The position numbers were made by a program, and so were the translations under genes. 64,000 nucleotides of DNA from Parabacteroides massiliensis (GTDB lineage: Bacteria > Bacteroidota > Bacteroidia > Bacteroidales > Tannerellaceae): contig NZ_LT700192.1 in NCBI RefSeq assembly GCF_900155425.1, positions 334,215 to 398,214 of the forward strand. Direction: 5' to 3'. Positions 36,567 through 45,613 of this stretch are shown in pieces. Position 1 is the first letter of the stretch; each line of letters begins with the position of its first letter. The notes below the pieces were generated by a model. That model had not been told where the DNA came from and made no database searches. It saw nothing but the letters and a program-made list of their open reading frames with translations.

Positions 36567-38401
36567 TGTCTTGCTTCTTTATAATGTTGAAGTTTTTGCT
36601 TTAATTCGGCTAAAAGCTGTCTTGCCCGTTCTTTGTCATCTATAAATGACATGAGCAAGCATAAGTTAATTTTATTAATTATTTCCGAACTCTCAGAAAT
36701 CTTTGAACGACACAATTCTTCTCCATATCTATTTAGTTTTGTTAATGTCGGTTCTGCAAAATTCGGTATTTTTACCTTTCTCAATTGGACAGCTTCCAAT
36801 TTTAAGGCACCTCCACCCATGACTGTTCCTAATTGCTCATATTGAATCTGACACCAAGTCGAATTCAAAATAGCGATAAGAACATTGTTTGTCCAAGATT
36901 CGATATTTGAATTATCAATTGTTGAGAAATTTGCATCTATTGCAGCATTATTTACCTCACTTTTGTAAGCACATACTGAATAACTATTAACGCGAGGAAT
37001 AAATACCTTTGCCACATGCCGACTTCTCAGTTTAGGAATCATGTACCAGAATCTGTGCAAGCCTTTTGAGGGTTTGCTAACATTCGTTTTTACAGAAGAT
37101 AGTTGCGGAACTAAAGTTCCTTTTATCTTTAGATAATTAGCTTCTGATATATAATCTTGTATATCCTGAGGAAGAAGATCATAGCCATTTCTATGTTCCT
37201 CTATTGTGTTATCAAAATCTTGTTGTGTCAAACAATTTTGAATATACAATAATACAGTCGGAGGTGTTCCTTTAACTGTATAACTATTCGTCAAATCTGA
37301 TTGCCCTTGGATAACTGGTAAAAACATACCATCCATGTGACGAATAAATGCAGCTGAAATATCCGATTGGTAAACATCTCCACTTACGTGCTTCAAATAG
37401 AAAAAACCATTTGCACCTGTTCTTAAGCCTTGTGAAATCTTTAATCCAACATCTTCCAGTGTAGTCATAGATTCGTATTCTTCGTTTTCAGAAGAAACAG
37501 ATTTCAGACACTCTTTGAATTTTTCTGTCTGCACACCAAAAATGGTGTTTGTAGAAAGTTGTTTGATTTCGCATACATTTGGTATTGAGTCACCTTTTGA
37601 TATGAAGTTGGCGAAATTTGCATTGCTTGTGACATTACCAAATAATGATTCCTCATTCATTGCGCTTTCATATAAATCCACAATAATAGTATTTGTTTCG
37701 CTTGCAAATCGACGTGAGGCAATTATGATGGAAGTTCTCACCAAAGCATTCCCTTTGAACCATACTCCACTTACATCATTTAGGATATATTTGACTTCAA
37801 ACAGTTCATCAATCAACCTTAATACTGGTTGCGAATATTCGCGTGAAAGCCATGAATTAGGCAGTACAATTGCAAACTGTCCTGTCTTATTAACTAGCAT
37901 CATACATAGAAGCCATGATGGAATCGATAAATCTGCCAATCCAGATATTTCATCTATAGCTCTATGTACTCTTTCTTTTTCATTCGCAGTTAATGTGTTA
38001 AACTCATCTGCGAAGAAATGTAAGTTGCATGTTATGTCAGCAAGAGAAAATTTGGTCTCTTCCGCTTTGCCAATAAGTTCTTTACGGACATACGGAGGAT
38101 TGGCTACAACTAAATCATAGCCTTCGTAATTTAAACATGAAAGGGTCTGCGCAGCAAAAGCATTGGCACATATACAGTTAATAGACGGAATTCTTTCGGA
38201 AATTGTGTCAAACAATTGTGTATCAATCTCAATTCCAGTAACACTATGGACGTTACAATATGGTTGTAGTAAATCGCCAATGCCACACATTGGGTCTATT
38301 ACACTGTTAACACTTTGTGAAGGAACCAGTGTTTCAATCATATCGGCAATCTTACTTCCTGAGAAAAATTGACCAAGTAGTTTTTTCTTATCAACTTGCA
38401 T
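36563..38401 (-). CDS. N6-adenine DNA methylase (Eco57I/TaqI-like)
   Basis: 612 residues from MQVDKKKLLGQFFSGSKIAD at 38401; earlier in-frame ATGs overlap the upstream gene. Motif X (LGQFFSGSKIADMIE), motif I (VIDPMCGIGDLL) and motif IV (VVANPPYVRKELI) are all present. The C-terminal half is a target-recognition region (LEDVGLKISQGLRTGANGFFYL). It overlaps the upstream methylase end by 11 bp and is followed by the truncated R gene, forming one operon. Confidence 0.85.
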   Translation of the reverse strand: MQVDKKKLLGQFFSGSKIADMIETLVPSQSVNSVIDPMCGIGDLLQPYCNVHSVTGIEIDTQLFDTISERIPSINCICANAFAAQTLSCLNYEGYDLVVANPPYVRKELIGKAEETKFSLADITCNLHFFADEFNTLTANEKERVHRAIDEISGLADLSIPSWLLCMMLVNKTGQFAIVLPNSWLSREYSQPVLRLIDELFEVKYILNDVSGVWFKGNALVRTSIIIASRRFASETNTIIVDLYESAMNEESLFGNVTSNANFANFISKGDSIPNVCEIKQLSTNTIFGVQTEKFKECLKSVSSENEEYESMTTLEDVGLKISQGLRTGANGFFYLKHVSGDVYQSDISAAFIRHMDGMFLPVIQGQSDLTNSYTVKGTPPTVLLYIQNCLTQQDFDNTIEEHRNGYDLLPQDIQDYISEANYLKIKGTLVPQLSSVKTNVSKPSKGLHRFWYMIPKLRSRHVAKVFIPRVNSYSVCAYKSEVNNAAIDANFSTIDNSNIESWTNNVLIAILNSTWCQIQYEQLGTVMGGGALKLEAVQLRKVKIPNFAEPTLTKLNRYGEELCRSKISESSEIINKINLCLLMSFIDDKERARQLLAELKQKLQHYKEARQ

Positions 38402-40163
38402 ATTCAAAGAAATATTTAGCATCAAGTGTAATAACAAAATTATGCTCTATACACATCATTATATACTTAGAGAATGTTTTGACAGCCACATCTTTGTTAT
38501 ATGGCATTGGAGCTTGTTCTACTAAATACTTAGCTAATTCCTTATCATCTTGAAATGACTCATTATATTGAACATTTTCGTTCTCTTTTTTGAGAAGAAT
38601 CAAAGGGTCACCTTTAACCGTAACACTTGAATTCGTCTGCTTAAACGAAGGTTGCACTTTGTCTAAAATGCTAGCCTTGATAGAAGACAGCCCAGCCTCC
38701 TTATAGGCATCGACAAGTGCCCTCCAAATTACAGATTTTGCGGAATGAAAGACCAGCGTACAAGAAGCTGCCGGTTTCATGATTCTGCTAATCTGTCCAA
38801 ACACAGCGGTCATTAAATTTGAATATTCTTCAATTGCTTTACCTTGAGCTGGATTGATTATTGCTTCCTCTGCATCGTCAGTAACAATGCCCATCCATGC
38901 TTCATTCAATTGGTTGATTTCAGAATATGGAATAAAGTCTCCAAAGGGAGGATCTGTAAATACGTAATCAACTGAGTTATCCTCCAAAAGAACATTTGTG
39001 CTACTACCATTGACAAATTGCACTTCACCTTTTGAAGATTCGATTTTTTCAAAGGCTTCAACAAAAGTCTTTAGTTTCCTTTGTAATCCAAACAAAATAT
39101 TCTTCTCGACAGGAAGTCCACTGATATATAAAACCCCAGGTTGTGCACCAGTGATAACAAAGTCTGGATTGTTTTTCTTTGCCACAACTCGTGTCATTAA
39201 TGTAGAATGAGCAGAATTATAGCTAAGAAGAAAAATCTTGAGTGCATCACGGATATCTTCTGGATATTGGGATATTTGACTCCATAGTGTGTTAAAAACA
39301 AACCAATTCCTAGATGTGTAAAAGTGATGCAGATGAGTTATGCCATAATGATAACCCTGTCGATACAGTTCACCCCATTTAATTGGGTAAATAGGCGAAG
39401 AAGTTATATCGCGGTTTGCCATTGTAGAGTTATAGCTCGTTTGGTCATTCTCTGTTGCATAACGAGACCATCTCTTTTTCCCTGTTATTCCATAAAGCTT
39501 ATACAATCTGCGTTTTTTTACTGAAATCTCTCTATGCAGTAATGGATCATTAACAGTTTCTTTTACTCGCTCTGCATCTGCAAGATGAACACTTTCCCCA
39601 CAATGAGGACATAGTGAATCTTCTTTGAATGTCAAAGGGTTATCTTGGACAGCTAATTGTGCATAAGGAATTTCCATACCACAATGTGGACAAACAACAA
39701 TATCGCTCCATATTGCATGACGCAACAATCCGATGTTTCCTTCTGGATCTACAATTGAATAGACTTCATTGCATATGTCAGATGTTACTTTCAAAAGAGT
39801 TTCAGTATACTTTTTGAAAATAACAGATTTAGTCGAGCACATGGCTCTACCAAGCAAACATCCCACTGGACTAAGCTCATATACAACAGCCTTTCTTGGT
39901 CCCCAAATAGGTTCCAGTCCAAGTTCTTTTACTTTCTTAAGCATTGATTCTGTTGGACTATCGGTCAACATTGTTGCAATTCCTGTTGTTCCGCTTCCTC
40001 CGAATGGATCAAATATTGTATCACCAATATTTGAATGGCATGCAATAAAAATCGCTTCTGCCTCAGGAGAGATTTTTGTAGGATACGAAAAGGCATTAAA
40101 CAATGCACCTGTTCTCGTTGAAGGGAACGGTGAACTATATAATATATCAATCGATTTGCTCAT
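38391..40163 (-). CDS. DNA methyltransferase with zinc ribbons (beta-class-like)
   Basis: 590 residues. Motif I is TIFDPFGGSGTTGIA at ~49-63 and motif IV is YVFTDPPFGDFIPY near 410. Between them are two CxxC pairs (VVCPHCGMEIPY, SLCPHCGESVH) that probably form a zinc ribbon inserted in the target region. The order suggests an N4/N6 methylase that works together with the second methylase. It is the first gene of the minus-strand R-M operon. Confidence 0.82.
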   Translation of the reverse strand: MSKSIDILYSSPFPSTRTGALFNAFSYPTKISPEAEAIFIACHSNIGDTIFDPFGGSGTTGIATMLTDSPTESMLKKVKELGLEPIWGPRKAVVYELSPVGCLLGRAMCSTKSVIFKKYTETLLKVTSDICNEVYSIVDPEGNIGLLRHAIWSDIVVCPHCGMEIPYAQLAVQDNPLTFKEDSLCPHCGESVHLADAERVKETVNDPLLHREISVKKRRLYKLYGITGKKRWSRYATENDQTSYNSTMANRDITSSPIYPIKWGELYRQGYHYGITHLHHFYTSRNWFVFNTLWSQISQYPEDIRDALKIFLLSYNSAHSTLMTRVVAKKNNPDFVITGAQPGVLYISGLPVEKNILFGLQRKLKTFVEAFEKIESSKGEVQFVNGSSTNVLLEDNSVDYVFTDPPFGDFIPYSEINQLNEAWMGIVTDDAEEAIINPAQGKAIEEYSNLMTAVFGQISRIMKPAASCTLVFHSAKSVIWRALVDAYKEAGLSSIKASILDKVQPSFKQTNSSVTVKGDPLILLKKENENVQYNESFQDDKELAKYLVEQAPMPYNKDVAVKTFSKYIMMCIEHNFVITLDAKYFFEYAS

Positions 40164-40433
40164 AACTATTGTAACTTAAGTGAATCTCTTTCGCTTCTAT
40201 CAATTACAAGCTCCTTTATATCCACATGCAATCATTATGATAAAGAATAGGTGTCCCAACGAGAGTGGCTAAAAATAGTAGAGAGATGATCTTGTACAGC
40301 CCTATTTTCTATGCTGTCTTCACTGTTTGTATATAAATACGCTGTGAATCTTATAACGGCTCTTTCCAAACATGGTTAATCTTTACTATATGCCTGAATG
40401 TCAGGTTCAACATCAACTTTACAATTTGATATT
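40164..40433. other. intergenic stretch upstream of the methylase operon
   Basis: 270 bp, AT-rich, no gene or clear repeat seen; presumably holds the promoter of the methylase operon. Confidence 0.35.
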
Positions 40434-40682
40434 CTATTGCAAGAACATATAATTTGCGAGAGGATGATGGTAACTATTAGGCGCAAATAATTTATGGTTA
40501 TTCTTTTGGTGATTGTTCTGTAGAATCATTGTAATTCTTATTATTCTAAGAAAGGTTCTTTTTGTTGTTAGTTGAACACAATGGACTATGCTGAAAAACA
40601 GGACTGTTATTGCAATTATTTCAAGAATAAACAACATTCCTTGTATAATTTCATTCATTGGAAGTTCAGTAAATATATTCAT
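40434..40682 (-). CDS. possible small membrane protein
   Basis: 82 residues, with one hydrophobic segment (IIQGMLFILEIIAITVLFFSIV) and a basic remainder. An A-rich sequence lies upstream of the ATG. No family recognised and no conserved neighbour, so it may be a chance frame in AT-rich DNA. Confidence 0.3.
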   Translation of the reverse strand: MNIFTELPMNEIIQGMLFILEIIAITVLFFSIVHCVQLTTKRTFLRIIRITMILQNNHQKNNHKLFAPNSYHHPLANYMFLQ

Positions 40683-41040
40683 AGTTATTCTTTTGGATAT
40701 TTTTGAATAATAAAAATACTAAATCATTCACAATTAACCAAATATATCGTCCATAATAATTTCTGTTCCTCTAATTATTACCGAATTTAGTGGTTGTATT
40801 CACCAAATTCCACCGAAATTGGCGGTCGTCCACCAGAATCATGTTTCAAGCCGCGATATACCTTCATTATTCGGGGCAGAAACCTGTATGCCTCAATTTG
40901 GATTTGTGAATGTACGGGACCCCAATTTTATCAATGCACAAGCTACGATCGGCTGATCGCCCGTTTGGTTCGTTTTGTGGTATTTTGGGGCTAAAATCAG
41001 TATTCGTCCAGGGAGGACGTTTTTCATTTGTAAAGAATTA
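40683..41040. other. intergenic region with IS-end-like repeats
   Basis: At about 40790-40842 there are two imperfect copies of a unit like TGGTTGTATTCACCA / TGGCGGTCGTCCACCA, recalling the multiple terminal repeats of IS21-type elements. No transposase remains. The rest is the upstream region of the porin-like gene. Confidence 0.3.
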
Positions 41041-41048
41041 TATATTTG
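41041..41048 (+). promoter_or_regulatory. -7 promoter box of the outer-membrane protein gene
   Basis: TATATTTG matches TAnnTTTG perfectly, 13 bp before the chosen ATG, which would give a very short leader. No -33 box at the right distance is visible. Confidence 0.4.
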
Positions 41049-41061
41049 CATAAAAAATTCG

Positions 41062-41748
41062 ATGAAAATGAGAATGATAACAAGCATTTTAGTAGCACTG
41101 ACCTTCATGTGGGTGGGTGTGAATGATACCTTGGCCCAAGGCCTTCATTTTGGAGTGAAGGGTGGTGTTTTAGGCAATAAGGCATCAGTTAGTGGGGTGC
41201 GTGACAACATTAGGGAAGAAAGCCTGACGGGATTCCAGGTGGGCCCCATGTTGCAGTACCAGACCGGTTTTTATGGTTTTGCCTTTGACTTTTCACTCTT
41301 GTATGCCCAGAGAGGTGTTAAGTTGACAAATACCAGCAACAGCCGGAGTACGGATATACGAACACAGAGTATAGACATACCGATTGAGGTGAAGTGGGAG
41401 ATGTGTATATCTCCGATGTTTGATCTGTTTCTAGGGCTGGGCCCGTCTTTCTCGTTTTTAATAGACAAAGACAACTGGGGACGCGAACTTGCTCATATAG
41501 CAGTAGATGTACTGGACAAAGACTTGCCGTCTATGGGATGGAGATCCACTGAAGTCGGGTTGAATTTGGGCGGTGGTGTCAAACTGTTGAACCATCTTAT
41601 TCTTAGCTGCTATTACAATATCGGTCTTACTGAATCATCACGTTACAGATTCGGGAACAAGCATGATGCTATTGACCAGATATTTGACGGGAATGTCTTC
41701 AAGTCCCGCAACAAGTATTGGCAATTGTCTTTAGCCTATGTATTTTGA
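41062..41748 (+). CDS. outer-membrane beta-barrel (porin family) protein
   Basis: 228 residues from MKMRMITSILVALTFMWVGV, with signal peptide ending ...TLAQG. The mature part has alternating strands (GLHFGVKGGVLGN, GFQVGPMLQYQTGFYGFAFDFSLLYAQRG, EVGLNLGGGVKLLNHLILSCYYNIGL) and ends ...WQLSLAYVF with the terminal aromatic residue of outer-membrane barrels. This fits the PF13568-type barrel family. The upstream open frame without signal peptide was rejected as start. Transport or structural role unknown. Confidence 0.8.
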   Translation: MKMRMITSILVALTFMWVGVNDTLAQGLHFGVKGGVLGNKASVSGVRDNIREESLTGFQVGPMLQYQTGFYGFAFDFSLLYAQRGVKLTNTSNSRSTDIRTQSIDIPIEVKWEMCISPMFDLFLGLGPSFSFLIDKDNWGRELAHIAVDVLDKDLPSMGWRSTEVGLNLGGGVKLLNHLILSCYYNIGLTESSRYRFGNKHDAIDQIFDGNVFKSRNKYWQLSLAYVF

Positions 41749-41774
41749 ACCCAGTTCATGTTCTGAACATTTGA

Positions 41775-41990
41775 CATACTCCCGCTCCTAAAGAAGCGGG
41801 ATTCGGTCGTCACCGACAACTGCTTGCCGTGGCAAGACTCACATTGTCTCTTACCGGAGTAGATGTCCCTACTCGCAAAATATTCTTCGCCGCATTTACA
41901 TTACGGTCGTGGAGTGTACCACACTCAGGACACGTCCACTTCCGTATGTCCAGCGGCATTTCATGCGTAAAATTCCAATTTTTTCATAAG
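41775..41990 (-). pseudogene. C-terminal remnant of an IS200/IS605-type TnpB with its right end
   Basis: On the minus strand, KWTCPECGTLHDRNVNAAKNILRVG matches the zinc-finger CPxCG and the third RuvC Asp region (HDRNxNAAxNI) of TnpB, ending at a stop at 41810-41812. Behind it comes a CCCGCTTCTTTAGGAGCGGG hairpin (41781-41800) typical of the TnpB right end/guide-RNA scaffold. The rest of the gene is missing; upstream it is cut just before the Sel1 gene. Confidence 0.75.
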
Positions 41991-42017
41991 TTTGTCATAT
42001 TACTAATTCATAGCATC

Positions 42018-43331
42018 ATGGACAAACATTTCAATCCCAATACTTACGGTGTTTATGCCGCACCTACTGCTTACCAGATTTGGCGTAATGCCCTAGCTGC
42101 GCTTGAAAAAGACAAACACTTTGCCGCTGCCGCTTTAATGAGGCTTCAATGGGAGACTGAAACAGAATTTCTTTCTGTGGAGGAAACTGCCACCTGTTTA
42201 TTATTTCTTGCGGAGAGTGACAGGAGTTTCTTTCATTATCAGCAAGCCCGTTTGTCATTAGCAAAAGGGGATGTACATGAGTTCTTCAGTGAAGTTTACA
42301 GCCGTCAGGAAGACCCTGCTGTATGCTATGCCTTACAGTATGCTGCTGAAGTGCTTCTTTACGAATATGTGGATGACGTTTATTTCTTCTGCATAGTGGA
42401 AGCCCTTGAAGAAATGGCGCCTACTGATGCTAGATTGTATTACTGGTTGGGTCGGTTGTATTTTTCTGAGAAGAATCCAGGTCGTGACATCCGTTTAGGA
42501 ATGATGGCTTACTCAAAGGGAGCGATGGAAGGATCCGAACGTTGCTGTCAAGCGTTGTATTATGTGCGCAACTATGCAGCTGGTGTGGCATGTGATGCAA
42601 AATTGGCTATGGAAATGTTGCAGTCTTATGTAGAAGACGGTAATGGACGTGCCATGGTGACTTTTGCCTGGCATCTGTTAAAGAACCCGCATCGATCTGA
42701 AGAGGATGTCAACCGTGCGCTCCGGTTCTTGGAAAAGGCACTTGACTATCCCAATCCTGTCAAGGCATTGTTGTTGCTAGTTTGCCACTATCTTGACTGT
42801 GGTGATACGGAGAAGGCATTGTCTTATTGTATGAGGGTGGAGGAATGTACGGAGGCCTGCCCTTGGTATTCTAACTTGTGGATTTTATCAGATATGTTGC
42901 GTCGAGAAGTCGATCCGTCCCTTCCCATACCACCGGACAGCGCTCTTCCCTGTGATGTCCAGCGAGCCTATGTGATGTGGTTAAAAATAGGAATGCCTGA
43001 GTACAGAGCTGACAGGTTTCAACTTATTTGCCGACTTCAGGGGTTGGCTAAAATAGATTCTAGTTCCGCTTATTACTGGGGGTTGCTGTTAGAGGACGGC
43101 AGAGTTCTTTCTTTTGGGGAAAATCCCAGCCAAGCGGCAGAAGCTATGAGGCAAGCGGATTTAGTCGGTTTCATTCCTGCCGTCATCAGATTAGGCGAGT
43201 ATTTCGAAAAAGGATACGGAGTAAAGAAAGATTTGACAAAAGCCGTTGAACAATATGATTTGGCAACTGAACTGGGTAACTACCGTCTGTCCTATCTTAG
43301 CAAGAAGATTAAAGAGCTTGAAAACCATTAA
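42018..43331 (+). CDS. Sel1-repeat/TPR-like protein
   Basis: 437 residues from MDKHFNPNTYGVYAAPTAYQ at 42018. The frame is open further upstream but that part is antisense to the TnpB remnant, so the later ATG is chosen. Helical repeats run through the protein; the C-terminal PAVIRLGEYFEKGYGVKKDLTKAVEQYDLATELGN is a textbook Sel1 unit, and LAMEMLQSYVEDGNGRAMVTFAW and VNRALRFLEKALDYPNP are similar. No signal peptide. Such proteins act as scaffolds; the partner is unknown. Confidence 0.78.
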   Translation: MDKHFNPNTYGVYAAPTAYQIWRNALAALEKDKHFAAAALMRLQWETETEFLSVEETATCLLFLAESDRSFFHYQQARLSLAKGDVHEFFSEVYSRQEDPAVCYALQYAAEVLLYEYVDDVYFFCIVEALEEMAPTDARLYYWLGRLYFSEKNPGRDIRLGMMAYSKGAMEGSERCCQALYYVRNYAAGVACDAKLAMEMLQSYVEDGNGRAMVTFAWHLLKNPHRSEEDVNRALRFLEKALDYPNPVKALLLLVCHYLDCGDTEKALSYCMRVEECTEACPWYSNLWILSDMLRREVDPSLPIPPDSALPCDVQRAYVMWLKIGMPEYRADRFQLICRLQGLAKIDSSSAYYWGLLLEDGRVLSFGENPSQAAEAMRQADLVGFIPAVIRLGEYFEKGYGVKKDLTKAVEQYDLATELGNYRLSYLSKKIKELENH

Positions 43332-43400
43332 TATCTTATACCTTTTCGAACGTCATTTAAACGGCGTTCGAACGGTGTTCAAACGGTATTAAAATGGATA

Positions 43401-43440
43401 TGGCCTCTCCAACAAATAAGGACTCCCGTTGGAGAAGCCA
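43401..43440. terminator. hairpin between convergent genes
   Basis: TGGCcTCTCCAAC (43401-43413) pairs with GTTGGAGAaGCCA (43428-43440), 12 bp with one mismatch. It separates the Sel1 gene (+) from the secreted protein gene (-). Confidence 0.6.
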
Positions 43441-43445
43441 TGTGC

Positions 43446-44015
43446 TTAGATTTCTTTCAAGTCTTTTTCTCTTTTACCTTCCTTACTCTTAGCGTCCTCA
43501 TAGACAATCTTCACAACGCCTTTTAAGCTCTGATGGAAGCTTTCGATGGAAAGTCTTATTGTGCCTCCTGTTGCAGCCCATGTACAGTCGTATTCAATCT
43601 GGCCGTCTCTGAGTTGATACATTATTGTATTGCTGTTGTTTTCCGATTTATGTTTTTTCTCAGTGTTAACTTTTGGAGTACCATACTTTTCTGTGTACAG
43701 GTCCTTGTAATAATTGTAAGTGTCAATCAGAGGTTCCCAGAATCCGAGCGGTTTGAATCTTACAATAACACCCAATACCTCCTTGTTGTCATCCGTGGCC
43801 ATTACACCTAATCTGACTTGTTTGCCTGTAAAGGTACCTGAGAACATAGAGATATTGTTTTCCTGGCCAACCCAAATAAAATCGTTCGTTTTCAGTTTCT
43901 TTTTGAACTCAGCCAAACTTCCCTCGATGGGGATTCCTTTGAATGTCAAAAGGTCTTGTGCCATGATGTTCAGTGTCGTAAGAAATGCGACAAACGTAAT
44001 CAATACTTTCTTCAT
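43446..44015 (-). CDS. secreted hypothetical protein under a candidate invertible promoter
   Basis: 189 residues from MKKVLITFVAFLTTLNIMAQ, a clear signal peptide. The mature part begins DLLTFKGIPIEGSLAEFKKKL and has a repeated beta layout (NISMFSGTFTGKQVRLGVMATDDNKEVLGVIVRF). Such proteins are frequent and uncharacterised in Bacteroides. The region upstream carries a 15-bp inverted repeat pair with a -7 box facing this gene, suggesting phase-variable expression. Confidence 0.72.
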   Translation of the reverse strand: MKKVLITFVAFLTTLNIMAQDLLTFKGIPIEGSLAEFKKKLKTNDFIWVGQENNISMFSGTFTGKQVRLGVMATDDNKEVLGVIVRFKPLGFWEPLIDTYNYYKDLYTEKYGTPKVNTEKKHKSENNSNTIMYQLRDGQIEYDCTWAATGGTIRLSIESFHQSLKGVVKIVYEDAKSKEGKREKDLKEI

Positions 44016-44065
44016 AATCATTTTTTCATTAGTTGTGCCAATATGGTGTAGGTTTTATCATAGTC

Positions 44066-44241
44066 CTGCAAGAACTGCGGCTCAAATATAGGCAAATATC
44101 CACAACTTTCTATAAAAAAACACACAATAATTTAATCAATTCGATAAAAAGTATATTAGATTCTTTGTATCATACAGATATAACCAAGATTCTACAACTT
44201 ATATATTAAATAATCACTCCAAATCACCGCAGTTCTTGCAG
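44066..44241. promoter_or_regulatory. second candidate invertible promoter (inverton), facing the secreted-protein gene
   Basis: Perfect 15-bp inverted repeats CTGCAAGAACTGCGG (44066-44080) and CCGCAGTTCTTGCAG (44227-44241) enclose 146 bp. Directly inside the left repeat, the minus strand has TATATTTG (44083-44090), a perfect -7 box pointing to the gene that starts at 44015. In this orientation the gene would be on. No recombinase lies next to it. Confidence 0.6.
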
Positions 44242-44515
44242 AACTTAATGTAAATATAAAGAATGTATAATCGTGTAAAATTATAAGTCTTTGTGTTTTA
44301 GGATCTTTAGGCTATTTTTTTTATTATAAAATAAAAATGTTAACTTATGAATTGAGCATCTAAAGTAAGAGCTACCAAAGGGCTGTTGGTACATACCTTT
44401 GGAAAGTTGGCTATTGCTCTACTTACATTTGTTAATTTTTAATTTTTGAATCAGAAAGCCAACTGCTGATTCGCATTATTAATAAATTGTTAGTTATAGT
44501 TTCTATTTTAGAATG
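44242..44515. other. intergenic stretch, no gene seen
   Basis: About 275 bp between the second inverton and the first FecR gene. AT-rich, without a gene, repeat or promoter of note. Confidence 0.35.
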
Positions 44516-45532
44516 TTACATTCGGTCATGAATCGTAAATTCATTTCCATTCTGCTTCCATTCATATTTACCATCGATATTAATTTCATGCAAGATATCA
44601 TATATCGTATGTTCTGATGTAAAACTTCCTGTGTACTGCTCCTGTAATAAAGCAGAAGTCTCGACTTTCAGTTTTACATTATACTTCCGTTCAAGCTCTT
44701 TTATCAATGAAGAGAACGGTGCTTTCGTAAATTTCATTTCACCTGTTACCCAAGCACATATATCGGCTGCTTCAACTTCTCTTTTGAACACTTTCTCACT
44801 ACCCTTTTCATACGTCAATTGCTCATTTGGATTCAGATGGACAGGATGTTTCAAGACAACCGGACGATTCATATAGACATCAACTTTACCGGATAATAAC
44901 ACGACATCAACCTCTTCCTCATCCTCGTAAGTCCTAATATTGAAGCTCGTCCCCAATACCTTTACGGCCAATTCTTCCGATTTCACCACAAACGGCTTCA
45001 AGGAATCAGGAGTCACTTCAAAAAAAGCCTCTCCTTTCAAATATACTTCACGTTTCTCTTTAAGGAAATTTTTGTCATACCGCAAGGAAGAACCAGCATT
45101 CACCCAAACAACAGACTGGTCAGGTAAAACAACCTTAGAACGAGCCCCCAACGGAACGACCGTCTCAAAGCAAACAACCTCATCTGTCCAATCTTGAGAA
45201 GAATATCCCGAATAATAAGACAAACCACTAACAACCAGTAACACCAATATTGCCACTGCCAACCGTTTCCAATGCAGAAACAGACTAAAACGCTTCTGCG
45301 AAAGCTCCTGTCTTTGATTAAGGGACATACCAAAGTTTTCATGCAAATCTGCATCAATGTGCGAAGCAAAATAGGGTAAATGAGCTATACCCCAATAATC
45401 GGCCATTTCAGCAAACACTTTTCGGTTTTCATCTGAAGCCTTTAACCATTGAACCAATTCCCGCTTTTCAACTCCGGTCAAATTACCTTCAAAATGCCCT
45501 ATGATTAGTTCTTTTATTTTCTCTATATCCAT
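44516..45532 (-). CDS. FecR family anti-sigma factor (pair 1)
   Basis: 338 residues. A short cytoplasmic N-terminal domain (KELIIGHFEGNLTGVEKRELVQWL), one transmembrane segment (LAVAILVLLVVSGLSYYSGY at ~91-110), a periplasmic FecR domain (VPLGARSKVVLPDQSVVWVNAGSS ... GEAFFEV) and a C-terminal DUF4974 region (MKFTKAPFSSLIKELERKYNVKL). It should hold the sigma factor encoded 81 bp upstream and respond to a TonB-dependent receptor. No such receptor follows in the window. Confidence 0.9.
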   Translation of the reverse strand: MDIEKIKELIIGHFEGNLTGVEKRELVQWLKASDENRKVFAEMADYWGIAHLPYFASHIDADLHENFGMSLNQRQELSQKRFSLFLHWKRLAVAILVLLVVSGLSYYSGYSSQDWTDEVVCFETVVPLGARSKVVLPDQSVVWVNAGSSLRYDKNFLKEKREVYLKGEAFFEVTPDSLKPFVVKSEELAVKVLGTSFNIRTYEDEEEVDVVLLSGKVDVYMNRPVVLKHPVHLNPNEQLTYEKGSEKVFKREVEAADICAWVTGEMKFTKAPFSSLIKELERKYNVKLKVETSALLQEQYTGSFTSEHTIYDILHEINIDGKYEWKQNGNEFTIHDRM

Positions 45533-45613
45533 AAAACTTCTTCAATCAAACAATCGTATACATTGATTACATACACACATTTGAATGAAACCGTTTAAGG
45601 AAAACTTGTTTTT

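Noticed and set aside
41829-42017. N-terminal extension of the Sel1 protein
   Set aside because: This part is antisense to the TnpB remnant, so ATG 42018 is the better start.
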